A DNA stretch of 12,331 bases, taken from positions 1 through 12,331 of the forward strand of contig DXFC01000067.1 of NCBI GenBank assembly GCA_019114645.1, given 5' to 3'. This document shows positions 1 through 7,810 of this stretch, in pieces. How positions within the stretch are numbered: position 1 is the first letter of the stretch; every line of letters begins with the position of its first letter. The notes under the pieces are model-generated. The model was given only the letters and a program-made list of their open reading frames with translations, was not told where the DNA came from and did no database searches. The translations under genes were made by a program, and so were the position numbers. The DNA is from Candidatus Halomonas stercoripullorum (GTDB lineage: Bacteria > Pseudomonadota > Gammaproteobacteria > Pseudomonadales > Halomonadaceae).

Positions 1-1
1 G

Positions 2-961
2 CAGTACGATCAAGGTAAGGGTCAGGCTGAAACTGCCGCCCTGGCCCAGCCCCAACAGCACGACACCAAGCCAGCGCCAGCGGAAGTCCGCTTGCAGCAA
101 GAGCCATAAGCCGGCCGCGATGCATCCCAATACCAGCAGCAGGGCAGGGCGCTGGTCACGACTGAAGCGGGCAAGCCAGGGGGACCCGAGCGCCGAGACC
201 AGCTGTACCATGACCGAGGCGGCCATCAGCCAGCCCGCCTCCGCGTCCGTGTAGCCCCGTACTTGCAGCAGAGCCGGCAGCCAGCCAAAAACGACATAGG
301 CCAACGACGACTGAGTACCCATCAGCAGCATGACTTGCCAGGCGAGCGGTTGGGCCATCAGCTGGCGCATGCTGCCGTGGGATGTCGCGATCAGCTGGCG
401 CGGTGTGCGTGGCATATGCCACCACCAGAGCGCCAGGGCCAGCATGCCGAGCAGGCTCCAGCTGGCCAGACTGAGGCGCCAACTACCCAGCAGATTGGTA
501 AGCGGTATGCTGAGGCCGGCGCCAAGCGCACCACCCAGACATAGCGCCGTGGTATAAACCCCTGTCATCAGGTCGGCGCTGCCTGGCAGTTCGCGTTTGA
601 CCAATGCTGGCAGCAGCGTGCCGCCAATCCCGATAGCGGCTCCTGCCAGCAGGGTACCGGCGTAGAGTAGCGGCAGCGCTGGAAAGCCTCGCATCGAGAG
701 GCCGAGGATCAGAATGCCCAGGGCCAGGGCCAGGGCTTTCTCGGCGCCCATGCGCCTGGCAAGCCAGGGGGCCAGCGGTGCAAAGATGCCAAGACAAAGA
801 ACCGGCAAGGTCGTCAGGGCACCGATGGCAAGGGGCGACAGGCCGGTTTCCTGTGTGATGCGACTCAGTAACGGAGCGAGCGAGGAGAGAGCCGGCCTCA
901 GGTTGAGCCCGACCACCACCATCAGTAGCAAAAACAGGGCGATGCGCTTTGTTTGCGCCAT
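2..961 (-). CDS. CynX/NimT-family MFS transporter (3' end cut by window edge)
   Basis: Reading leftwards from an ATG at 961, the frame stays open for 320 codons to the window edge, so the C-terminus is missing (family members are about 390-410 aa, known). The protein is a chain of hydrophobic helices. Near the N-terminus is VGLNLRPALSSLAPLL (about residues 17-32), which I recognise as the characteristic first-helix signature of the CynX/NimT branch of the major facilitator superfamily, whose studied members handle cyanate or nitroimidazoles. A second feature is the short basic loop WLARRMG after helix 2, the usual place of the MFS loop 2-3 motif. An AAGGAG Shine-Dalgarno lies 8 nt before the ATG. 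The gene sits 76 nt downstream of rhlE on the same strand. No good promoter is visible in that gap, so read-through from rhlE is possible. The substrate cannot be told from sequence. Confidence 0.85.
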   Translation of the reverse strand, partial: MAQTKRIALFLLLMVVVGLNLRPALSSLAPLLSRITQETGLSPLAIGALTTLPVLCLGIFAPLAPWLARRMGAEKALALALGILILGLSMRGFPALPLLYAGTLLAGAAIGIGGTLLPALVKRELPGSADLMTGVYTTALCLGGALGAGLSIPLTNLLGSWRLSLASWSLLGMLALALWWWHMPRTPRQLIATSHGSMRQLMAQPLAWQVMLLMGTQSSLAYVVFGWLPALLQVRGYTDAEAGWLMAASVMVQLVSALGSPWLARFSRDQRPALLLVLGCIAAGLWLLLQADFRWRWLGVVLLGLGQGGSFSLTLTLIVL

Positions 962-1037
962 ACGCGCGTCTCCTTGTCTACCCCTGTTAAATAGCAAAGC
1001 GCAGAGCATAGCCCACTTGTATCATGGGCGTTACCGA

Positions 1038-2351
1038 TCAGGCACGTTGCGAGCCTTGAGCGCGGCTGCGACGGCGCCGCGAGGGGCGTGCATCAGTCCC
1101 TTTGGCATCAGTGGCGGAGCGAGTCCGCCGCTCGGTTCCAGAGTTCTGGCGTGGTTGTCCGTGGCGTCCGCCACGTCGATTGCGGCCGTTCTCTATCGGC
1201 TCGGGCTTGGCGTTTGGGTCAGGCTCGAAGCCGGGTTCGATATGCTTGTCGAGGTCGCGCTTGATCAATCGCTCAATCCCCTTGAGCAAACCGTGCTCAT
1301 CAACGCATACCAATGATACGGCCTGGCCTTCACTGCCGGCGCGACCGGTGCGTCCGATACGGTGCACATAATCTTCGGCTACGTTGGGCAGTTCGAAGTT
1401 GACCACATAAGGCAGCTCATTGATATCGAGGCCACGAGCGGCGATATCAGTCGCCACCAGCACCTGTAGCTCACCACTCTTGAAGGCGCCGAGTGCTCGG
1501 GTGCGTGCTGACTGGCTCTTGTTGCCGTGAATGGCCATGGCCGGAATATCTTGCTTGGACAGCTGTTCGGCCAGGCGGTTGGCACCGTGCTTGGTGCGGG
1601 TGAAGACCAGTACCTGATGCCAGCCGTGACGCAAGATCAAGTGGGCGAGCAGGTCGCGTTTCTTATCACGGTCAACACGGTAGATGGCTTGATCCACCGT
1701 CTCGGCTGTCGTGTTGCGGCGGGCCACTTCGATGAATTTGGGCTTATCAAGAAGCTTGTCGGCAAGCGCTTGAATTTCATTCGAGAAGGTGGCTGAAAAA
1801 AGGAGGTTCTGGCGCTTTTCCGGGAGTAGCCGTAGCACCTTGCGGATGTCGTGAATGAAGCCCATGTCGAGCATGCGGTCAGCTTCGTCGAGCACCAGAA
1901 TTTCAACCTTTGACAGGTCGATGTGCTTTTGTTGGTGCAGGTCGAGCAGACGCCCGGGGGTAGCGGTCAACACATCAAGGCCGGGACGGATGGCGTCCAC
2001 CTGAGGCTGCTGGCCCACGCCGCCGAATATGACGTGGCTGGTCAAGGTCAGGTGACGACCGTAATCGGCCACACTCTCGCCTACCTGTGCGGCAAGCTCG
2101 CGCGTTGGCGTGAGAACCAGCGCGCGAATCTGGCGCTTGCCCGGGCGTGGGCCATCGGCCAGACGTTGCAGCATCGGCAGGGTAAAACCGGCGGTCTTGC
2201 CGGTGCCGGTTTGAGCGCTGGCCAGCAGATCGCCACCCTCAAGCACGGCGGGAATGGCCTGGAGCTGGATCGGTGTGGGGGTGGTGTACCCCTGGGCTTC
2301 GATAGCACGCAGCAGTTCGACCCGCAGGCCGAGTTCGGAAAAAAGGGTCAT
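1038..2351 (-). CDS. rhlE: DEAD-box ATP-dependent RNA helicase, RhlE type
   Basis: 437-aa cytoplasmic RNA helicase, expected to unwind short RNA duplexes in ribosome assembly or RNA decay (family knowledge). All DEAD-box motifs are present in order: Q motif with PTPIQ at 25-29, motif I AQTGTGKT 46-53, Ia PTRELA 82-87, Ib TPGR 131-134, II DEAD 155-158, III SAT 186-188, V ATDIAARGLD about 300-309, VI HRIGRTGRAG 330-339. After the helicase core comes a low-complexity, Arg/Gly-rich basic tail (about 388-437, with RRRRSR near the end), typical of RhlE and likely an RNA-binding extension. I chose the ATG at 2351 because the protein MTLFSELGL then starts exactly as the family does and GGAGAA lies just upstream. 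The frame is open further upstream, but that extension resembles nothing in the family. Closely related SrmB/DbpA/RhlB are less likely given the start and tail. Confidence 0.95.
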   Translation of the reverse strand: MTLFSELGLRVELLRAIEAQGYTTPTPIQLQAIPAVLEGGDLLASAQTGTGKTAGFTLPMLQRLADGPRPGKRQIRALVLTPTRELAAQVGESVADYGRHLTLTSHVIFGGVGQQPQVDAIRPGLDVLTATPGRLLDLHQQKHIDLSKVEILVLDEADRMLDMGFIHDIRKVLRLLPEKRQNLLFSATFSNEIQALADKLLDKPKFIEVARRNTTAETVDQAIYRVDRDKKRDLLAHLILRHGWHQVLVFTRTKHGANRLAEQLSKQDIPAMAIHGNKSQSARTRALGAFKSGELQVLVATDIAARGLDINELPYVVNFELPNVAEDYVHRIGRTGRAGSEGQAVSLVCVDEHGLLKGIERLIKRDLDKHIEPGFEPDPNAKPEPIENGRNRRGGRHGQPRQNSGTERRTRSATDAKGTDARPSRRRRSRAQGSQRA

Positions 2352-2579
2352 GCGTTCTCCGCAGATACATCCCGGCCAGCCATCTGCGATGGGCAGACGA
2401 TCAGTCCCGGTCAGGACGTGTGAAATTCGGTTCGAATCGCGGCAGGAGGGACCGAAAGACGCCGCGGGTCGCAGTATGCCATAGATACGAGGCTGTTGCA
2501 GTAGCAGAGCTTGCTTGCATGCGAGCGGTTTCACAAGCAGACTCGCTCACATTTCCCCGAAGATGGTCAGGAGACGACC
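2352..2579. other. Divergent intergenic region between rhlE and the antiporter gene
   Basis: This 228-nt gap must hold the promoters of two divergent genes. I found no convincing -35/-10 pair on either strand. A near-palindrome around GCTTGCATGCGAGC (about 2513-2526) and the TTCGAA palindrome at 2431-2436 are the only symmetric elements I noticed, and neither matches a regulator site that I know. Confidence 0.4.
2568..2573 (+). promoter_or_regulatory. Shine-Dalgarno that sets the antiporter TTG start
   Basis: CAGGAG lies 6 nt before the TTG at 2580 and is the best ribosome binding site near the 5' end of this frame. An upstream in-frame TTG at 2511 lacks a comparable site and would add 23 residues that are polar and unlike a CaCA N-terminus. 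The site therefore supports 2580 as the start. Confidence 0.7.
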
Positions 2580-3566
2580 TTGATTCTTCCTTTCATTGCT
2601 GTGGCGGGCGGCCTTGCCTTGCTGGTGTGGAGTGCCGATCGTTTTGTCGATGGTGCAGCGTCAACCTCGCGTCGCTTGGGCGTATCCCCACTACTGGTAG
2701 GTATGCTGGTGATCGGGTTTGGGACTTCTGCCCCTGAGATGCTGGTGTCTTCGCTGGCAGCATGGCAAGGCAATCCGGGCCTTGCCCTAGGCAATGCTTA
2801 TGGTTCCAATATCGTCAATATCGGCCTGATCCTGGGGCTCATGGCGGTGATCTCGCCGCTGGCGGTGCACTCGGACGTGGTACGCAGGGAGTTGCCATTG
2901 CTGATTGGCGTTACGCTGTTATCGGCGGTGTTGATGTGGGGTGGCGTGGTCGGTCGGGCCGAAGGCATGTTGCTGCTCGTTCTGCTGGGGACGCTGATCT
3001 CTTTCAGTATCTGGCAGGCACGCCGCAGCCAAGCTGACAGTCTGGCAAGGGAAACCGAGGAGAAACTTGCCACTTACCCCATGTCATTGCGTGCCGGTGT
3101 GTTCTGGACGCTGACCGGTCTGGCCCTGCTGGTAGTCAGTTCGCGGGTACTGGTCTGGGGCGCGATAGAGATCGCCGTGGCGTTTGGTGTCAGTGATCTG
3201 ATCATTGGCCTGACGGTGGTGGCTATTGGTACTTCGCTACCCGAGCTGGCTTCTGCTTTCAGTGCCTTGCGCAAAGGCGAGCATGACTTGGTAGTGGGCA
3301 ATGTCGTGGGGTCGAACCTGTTCAATACCCTGGCTGTTGTGGGGATTGCGGCGGTTATCACGCCCATTGGGGTTGGGGCGGAAGTACTGTTGCGAGACTG
3401 GAGCATGATGGCGGTCATGACACTGTTAATGGCCGTTTTTGCCATTGGCTGGAAAGGTCGCCCGGGACGCATCAACCGGCTTGAAGGTGCGGCGCTACTG
3501 GCACTCTACGTGGGTTACACGGTGTTCCTGGCCCGCTTGGTCATGCAGGGTACAGGCAGTGCTTGA
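2580..3566 (+). CDS. Calcium/sodium antiporter (CaCA family, YrbG-like)
   Basis: 328-aa inner-membrane cation exchanger, expected to export Ca2+ in exchange for Na+ or H+ (family knowledge). The two inverted alpha-repeats that form the ion site are clear. Repeat 1 has GFGTSAPE at 46-53 followed by NAYGSNIVN at 72-80. Repeat 2 has AIGTSLPE at 215-222 followed by GNVVGSNLFN at 240-249. The acidic residues E53 and E222 are the expected ion ligands. About ten hydrophobic helices flank a short charged central loop near 147-165. The length is close to E. coli YrbG (325 aa). The start is a TTG with a good Shine-Dalgarno 6 nt upstream; the product then begins MILPFIAVAGGLALL, a normal first helix. 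The gene stands alone between divergent rhlE and the cyd cluster, 126 nt before cydA. The transported ion pair is inferred from the family only. Confidence 0.92.
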   Translation: MILPFIAVAGGLALLVWSADRFVDGAASTSRRLGVSPLLVGMLVIGFGTSAPEMLVSSLAAWQGNPGLALGNAYGSNIVNIGLILGLMAVISPLAVHSDVVRRELPLLIGVTLLSAVLMWGGVVGRAEGMLLLVLLGTLISFSIWQARRSQADSLARETEEKLATYPMSLRAGVFWTLTGLALLVVSSRVLVWGAIEIAVAFGVSDLIIGLTVVAIGTSLPELASAFSALRKGEHDLVVGNVVGSNLFNTLAVVGIAAVITPIGVGAEVLLRDWSMMAVMTLLMAVFAIGWKGRPGRINRLEGAALLALYVGYTVFLARLVMQGTGSA

Positions 3567-3583
3567 AAAGTTGGCCATTGCCA

Positions 3584-3614
3584 GTGCTTATGTTCGGTAA
3601 GATTTTGTAAGCAC
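3584..3614. repeat. Inverted repeat between the antiporter gene and cydA
   Basis: GTGCTTA at 3584-3590 is matched by its exact complement TAAGCAC at 3608-3614, with 17 nt between the arms. No T-run follows on the plus strand, so it is a poor intrinsic terminator. It could be an operator or a weak hairpin in front of the cyd cluster. Just upstream, CAGTGCTT occurs twice (3557-3564 and 3582-3589), the second copy overlapping the left arm, and TTGGC-N4-GCCAG at 3571-3584 is a further near-palindrome. Confidence 0.4.
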
Positions 3615-3692
3615 GCAGGCTCGGCAAGCGGTACTGATCTAGGCTTAGTGGTTGAGACATGGACTTGTTCGCTCGCGGCTTAGAGGTATGTC

Positions 3693-5105
3693 ATGGACCT
3701 TGATCCGATATTGCTATCACGGTTGCAATTTGCATTCGTTGTTTCTTTTCATGCCATTTTTCCGGTTTTTACCATAGGTTTGGCGTCTTACATCACCGTG
3801 CTTCAGGCGCTGTTTTTCAAAACAGGCAACCCAGCCTGGGACCGCCTGGCGCTGCTTTGGACCAAGGTGTTTGCTGTGGTTTTCGGCATGGGTGTCGTCT
3901 CGGGCATCGTCATGTCGTTCCAGTTCGGTACCAACTGGAGTAATTTTTCCCAGGCCAGTGCCAACTTCATTGGACCCCTGCTGGCTTATGAGGTCATTAC
4001 CGCCTTTTTCCTTGAGGCAGCGTTTCTTGGTGTACTGCTATTCGGTAGAGGACGTGTATCGCCGGGGGTGCATCTGTTCGCTGCCGCCATGGTGGCGCTG
4101 GGGACCCTGATTTCCACCTTCTGGATTCTGGCAGCCAACAGCTGGATGCACACCCCGGCGGGGGTCGATTTCGCTGCTGGCAGCTTCCGGGTAACGTCTT
4201 GGCTTGAGGCGATCTTCAACCCGTCGTTCCCTTATCGTTTGGCGCACATGGCGATGGCTTCGTTTATTACCGGTGGATTTGTGGTTGCCGGGGTCAGCGC
4301 CTGGTATCTGCTGATTGGGCGTGATGTCGATGCGAACCGCAAGGCATTGTCGATGTGTCTGTGGATGTTGCTGGTTCTGACGCCGCTGCAGGCGCTGGTG
4401 GGGGATTTTCATGGGCTCAATACCCTGGAGTATCAACCCACCAAGCTGGCGGCGATGGAGGGTAACTGGGAAACCCAGGAGGCTGCACCTTTCCTGGTGA
4501 TGGCCTGGCCTGACCAGGCGGCCCAGCAGAATCGCTTCGAACTGGGTATTCCTTATGTCGCGAGCCTGATTTTGACCCATGAGTTGCATGGCGAGGTGCC
4601 GGGCATTCTTGAAGCGCCGCCAGAGGAACAGCCGCCAGTCGCATTGGTGTTCTGGTCGTTCCGGGTGATGGTCGGCCTCGGCTTTCTGATGATCGCAGTG
4701 GCGCTCATCGGTTTGTATTTACGACGCGGCGGCAAGCTTTATGTTGCGCGGCGTTATTTACAAATATTGCGGTTGATGTCGGTAGCACCTTTCATTGCCG
4801 TCCTGGCGGGGTGGATCACTACCGAGTCGGGGCGGGCGCCGTGGCTGGTTTACGGCATCATGACTCATGCCGAGGGGGTGACCCCATCGCTGACGGGCGG
4901 CATGGCACTGTTTACGCTGATCGGCTACATCCTGGTATATGCGATCATTTTCTACGCCGGTACTTATTACCTGACCCGGGTTATCCGCTATGGCTTGCTG
5001 CCCAAGGATGAAGACAAGCTGATTGATGACTTTGAGACGCCGAAGCGGCCGTTTTCTGCCACCTCGACACCCTTCGATGACAATCCCGCCAAAGGAGAGG
5101 GCTGA
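3693..5105 (+). CDS. cydA: Cytochrome bd-type quinol oxidase subunit I, CIO-like (short Q-loop)
   Basis: 470-aa integral membrane subunit carrying the haems of a terminal oxidase that reduces O2 to water with ubiquinol and has high oxygen affinity (family knowledge). Expected ligands are visible, and their spacing matches E. coli CydA: H20 (high-spin haem), H185 and M326 (haem b558), E100 and E108 in YEVITAFFLEAAFLG (proton path), R324, and E378 in GWITTESGRAPW. The quinol loop keeps K251 and E256, but the stretch from K251 to M326 is 75 residues against 141 in E. coli, so about 66 residues of the Q-loop are absent. This is the short-loop CioA class, often cyanide-insensitive, and the total length agrees with it. 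The usual GRQPW motif reads GRAPW here. The ATG at 3693 is preceded by AGAGG. It is the first gene of cydABDC, 3 nt before cydB. Confidence 0.96.
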   Translation: MDLDPILLSRLQFAFVVSFHAIFPVFTIGLASYITVLQALFFKTGNPAWDRLALLWTKVFAVVFGMGVVSGIVMSFQFGTNWSNFSQASANFIGPLLAYEVITAFFLEAAFLGVLLFGRGRVSPGVHLFAAAMVALGTLISTFWILAANSWMHTPAGVDFAAGSFRVTSWLEAIFNPSFPYRLAHMAMASFITGGFVVAGVSAWYLLIGRDVDANRKALSMCLWMLLVLTPLQALVGDFHGLNTLEYQPTKLAAMEGNWETQEAAPFLVMAWPDQAAQQNRFELGIPYVASLILTHELHGEVPGILEAPPEEQPPVALVFWSFRVMVGLGFLMIAVALIGLYLRRGGKLYVARRYLQILRLMSVAPFIAVLAGWITTESGRAPWLVYGIMTHAEGVTPSLTGGMALFTLIGYILVYAIIFYAGTYYLTRVIRYGLLPKDEDKLIDDFETPKRPFSATSTPFDDNPAKGEG

Positions 5106-5108
5106 GAC

Positions 5109-6119
5109 ATGGAAATGTTCGACCTGTCACTGATCTGGGCATTGATCATCGGCTTTAGCATCATGATGTATGTGCTAATGGATGGCTTCGACCTGGGGTT
5201 GGGGATCCTGTTTCCGTTTGCCCCTGATGAGGATGCGCGTGATGTCATGATGAACAGCGTGGCTCCGGTGTGGGATGGCAACGAGACTTGGTTGGTACTG
5301 GGTGGTACCGGCCTATTGGCGGCATTTCCGCTGGTCTATACAATTTTTCTTCCCGCGCTCTATATCGGCGTGTTTCTGATGGTGGCGGGACTGGTGTTTC
5401 GTGGGGTGGCTTTTGAGCTGCGGTTCAAATCACGGCGTGACCGGCGTAATCGCCGGTTATGGAATATGGCTTTCAGTGGAGGGTCGGCGGTCGCTACTTT
5501 CGCCCAGGGCGCGGTAGTCGGCACCTATATACAGGGCTTCACGACCCAGGATGGCGTGTTTGTGGGTGGAGCACTGGATTGGCTGACTCCCTTTACCGTA
5601 CTGACCGGCATCGGCATCATGATCGGTTACGCATTGCTGGGGACTACCTGGCTGATCCTCAAGTCGGAAGGCTACATCCAGGCATGGGCTTATAAGCTTA
5701 CGCCACCTTTGCTGTTGGCAGTTTTGATAATTTTCGGTGTTATCAGTTTGTGGACACCGCTGGTCAACGAAATTGTCTGGGAGCGTTGGTTCGGCAACCT
5801 GCAGAGTATCTGGATTTTGCCTGCATTGACGCTCGCCTGTATGCTCGGGGTGCTGTGGTCGGTGCGTCAGCGGCGTGAACTGATGCCCTTCATGGCCACC
5901 CTGGGCATGTTTCTATTCACCTACCTGGGGCTGATCGTGAGCAAGTGGCCCTGGCTGGTGCCGCCCAACTACACCATTTGGGATGCTGCCTCAGCACCGG
6001 AGTCCCAGTTGTTTCTGTTGATCGGTACCTTGTTCGTGCTGCCGGTCGTTTTGGGCTACACCTTCTGGTCCTACTGGGTATTCCGCGGCAAGGTGCGGGC
6101 CGGCGAAGGGTATCACTAG
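5109..6119 (+). CDS. cydB: Cytochrome bd-type quinol oxidase subunit II, CIO-like
   Basis: 336-aa integral membrane partner of CydA; it carries no haem ligands of its own in the CIO class but stabilises the haem-bearing subunit and shapes the oxygen and proton routes (family knowledge). The first helix holds VLMDGFDLGLGILFPF (about 22-37) and the next segment WDGNETWLVLGG (from residue 55), both hallmarks of CydB. About eight hydrophobic segments follow, and the protein ends in a short charged tail. The length is nearer CioB (about 335 aa) than E. coli CydB (379 aa), in keeping with the short-loop CydA. The start ATG lies 3 nt after the cydA stop, and its Shine-Dalgarno (AAAGGAGAGG, 5091-5100) lies within the last codons of cydA, so the two are co-translated. 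No small ORF follows before cydD. Confidence 0.96.
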   Translation: MEMFDLSLIWALIIGFSIMMYVLMDGFDLGLGILFPFAPDEDARDVMMNSVAPVWDGNETWLVLGGTGLLAAFPLVYTIFLPALYIGVFLMVAGLVFRGVAFELRFKSRRDRRNRRLWNMAFSGGSAVATFAQGAVVGTYIQGFTTQDGVFVGGALDWLTPFTVLTGIGIMIGYALLGTTWLILKSEGYIQAWAYKLTPPLLLAVLIIFGVISLWTPLVNEIVWERWFGNLQSIWILPALTLACMLGVLWSVRQRRELMPFMATLGMFLFTYLGLIVSKWPWLVPPNYTIWDAASAPESQLFLLIGTLFVLPVVLGYTFWSYWVFRGKVRAGEGYH

Positions 6120-6123
6120 GCCG

Positions 6124-7809
6124 ATGCGCAACGACACGCGAGCGGCGGCCTCGCGTCGCTGGCTTGCGCTGCATGCCGCTGGTCAGCGTGGCTGGCTGGT
6201 GTTTTCGGCTACGGCGGGGTTGGTGGCCGGTTTGCTGACCGTGATGCAAATGCTGCTGCTGGCCTGGATCGTCAGTCGCCTGCTGGTCAGCGGTGACACA
6301 CTGGCAGAACTGGATAGTGTTTTCGTGACTCTGTTGCTGGTGCTGTTGTTCCGGGCCGTATGTCAGTGGACACAGGAGAGTGCCGGCCTGGAAGCGAGCC
6401 TGCGCATCCGGCAGCGCGTCCGCGTCGAGTTGCTTGATCATCTTACCGCCATGGGGCCGGTGCGTGCCGGTGCCCACCATTCGGCTGCGCTAGCCAGTCA
6501 ACTGGTGGAGCAGGTCGAGGCTCTGGATGGCTATTTCGCTCGTTTTCTCCCACAGCTCTGGCTTAGTGTGGCAATACCGCTACTGATCTTGTCGGTGGTT
6601 TTTTGGCTGGACTGGCTGGCGGCGCTTTTTTTGTTGTTTTCCGCGCCACTGATCCCGCTGTTCATGGCGTTGGTGGGTATGGGAGCCGAACGGCTTAATC
6701 GCGATCAGTTTGTTGCCGTCAGTCGCCTTTCAGGCCATTTCCTTGATCGCGTGCGCGGTATTGCCACCTTGCAGCTGTTTTCCTATACCGCCCAGGCAAC
6801 GCAAGAAGTTCATGCTGCGGCAGATCGCTATCGACGGCTCAGCATGCGAACACTGCGGGTGGCATTTCTCTCTTCCGCAGTACTGGAGTTTTTTGCTTCG
6901 GTAGCGATTGCAGCGGTTGCCATTTATGTCGGCTTTGCGCTGTTGGGCTACTTCAACTTCGGCCCGGCGCAGGAGTTGACGCTATTCAGCGGGCTACTCG
7001 TGTTGTTGCTGGCGCCCGAATTTTTTCAGCCCTTGCGCACGCTGGCGCAACACTATCATGACCGTGCCGCTGCCTTGGGGGCCGCTGACCAGATGGTACA
7101 GCTGCTTGACGAACCGGTGCGTGCCGGACTCTCGATCCCCATCGCGGAACCAGAAACTGCCCTGGTGGCGTTGCGGAATGTCACGCTGGAACATCCCGGA
7201 CGTGGCAGAGTGCTGGGACCGCTCAATATTGCTGTGCAGTCTGGCGAGACACTGGTGGTTACCGGTCCTTCCGGCGCTGGCAAGTCGAGTCTGCTGCAGT
7301 TGCTGGCTGGATTTGTCGTGCCCGACCAGGGAGAGCGCCAACTGCGTTGTGGTGTGCAGTTTGCCTGGGTGGGTCAACACCCGCCTTTGTTTCAGGGCAG
7401 TCTTGCCGAAAACCTGCGCCTGGCCGCGCCGCGGGCGAGCGACGCCGAGTTATGGCATGCGCTTGAGCGAGCCGAGTTACGGAAGCTGGTGGAGGGCCTG
7501 CCCAAGGGGCTTGCTACGCCGATAGGGGAGCGTGGCGTTGGCCTGTCGGGTGGTCAGGCGCAACGTCTGGCGTTGACGCGTATTTTTCTGTCCGCAGCAG
7601 AGCTGGTATTGCTCGATGAGCCGACGGTCAGCCTCGATGAAGTCACCGAAAAACAGGTCATCAGGTCACTGCAGCGCCTGGTCGAAGAGGGTAGAACCCT
7701 GGTGATCGCGACTCACCATACGGCGGTGATGGCAATGGCGAGCCGCCAGCTCGCTTTGCAAGATGGCCGCCTTGTGGATGCTGGCGGCTGTGGTGAAGAG
7801 GATGCGTAA
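6124..7809 (+). CDS. cydD: ABC transporter CydD (cytochrome bd assembly, thiol exporter half)
   Basis: 561-aa fused membrane/ATPase half-transporter that pairs with CydC. In E. coli CydDC is required for assembly of cytochrome bd; it was described as a cysteine/glutathione exporter, and later work links it to haem handling (known). Residues 1 to about 315 form the six-helix ABC exporter domain. The ATPase domain follows: Walker A GPSGAGKSS 381-389, Q-loop Q418, signature LSGGQ 474-478, Walker B LVLLDEP 494-500 with catalytic E499, switch H531. All catalytic residues are intact. It is slightly shorter than E. coli CydD (588 aa). The ATG is 4 nt after the cydB stop with only a weak Shine-Dalgarno (GAAGG 15-19 nt upstream), so translation is probably coupled to cydB. 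Assignment to D rather than C rests on gene order and on the longer partner similarity of the next gene. Confidence 0.92.
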   Translation: MRNDTRAAASRRWLALHAAGQRGWLVFSATAGLVAGLLTVMQMLLLAWIVSRLLVSGDTLAELDSVFVTLLLVLLFRAVCQWTQESAGLEASLRIRQRVRVELLDHLTAMGPVRAGAHHSAALASQLVEQVEALDGYFARFLPQLWLSVAIPLLILSVVFWLDWLAALFLLFSAPLIPLFMALVGMGAERLNRDQFVAVSRLSGHFLDRVRGIATLQLFSYTAQATQEVHAAADRYRRLSMRTLRVAFLSSAVLEFFASVAIAAVAIYVGFALLGYFNFGPAQELTLFSGLLVLLLAPEFFQPLRTLAQHYHDRAAALGAADQMVQLLDEPVRAGLSIPIAEPETALVALRNVTLEHPGRGRVLGPLNIAVQSGETLVVTGPSGAGKSSLLQLLAGFVVPDQGERQLRCGVQFAWVGQHPPLFQGSLAENLRLAAPRASDAELWHALERAELRKLVEGLPKGLATPIGERGVGLSGGQAQRLALTRIFLSAAELVLLDEPTVSLDEVTEKQVIRSLQRLVEEGRTLVIATHHTAVMAMASRQLALQDGRLVDAGGCGEEDA

Positions 7810-7810
7810 A

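Noticed and set aside
156..797. Two minus-strand ORFs of about 105 aa (156-482 and 483-797)
   Set aside because: They are out-of-frame shadows of the MFS transporter, whose own frame from 961 to the window edge is continuous and gives a recognisable membrane protein.
2..961. Idea that a CynX-like (cyanate) transporter and a cyanide-insensitive oxidase form a cyanide-related locus
   Set aside because: CynX/NimT members have varied substrates, the gene is on the opposite strand behind rhlE, and no cyanase or nitrilase gene is present.
1000..1037. Possible terminator after rhlE (GCCCA-N9-TGGGC on the minus strand)
   Set aside because: The stem is only 5 bp with a 9-nt loop and no following T-run, so it is too weak to call.
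2426..2440. GGTTCGAATC resembling a tRNA T-loop (possible tRNA remnant)
   Set aside because: The flanking bases do not pair as a T-stem, there is no acceptor stem or CCA end, and no anticodon arm lies upstream; it is just a TTCGAA palindrome.
3074..3475. 133-aa minus-strand ORF inside the antiporter gene
   Set aside because: It lies wholly antisense to a well-supported gene and its protein is low-complexity with no recognisable motif; this is expected in GC-rich DNA.
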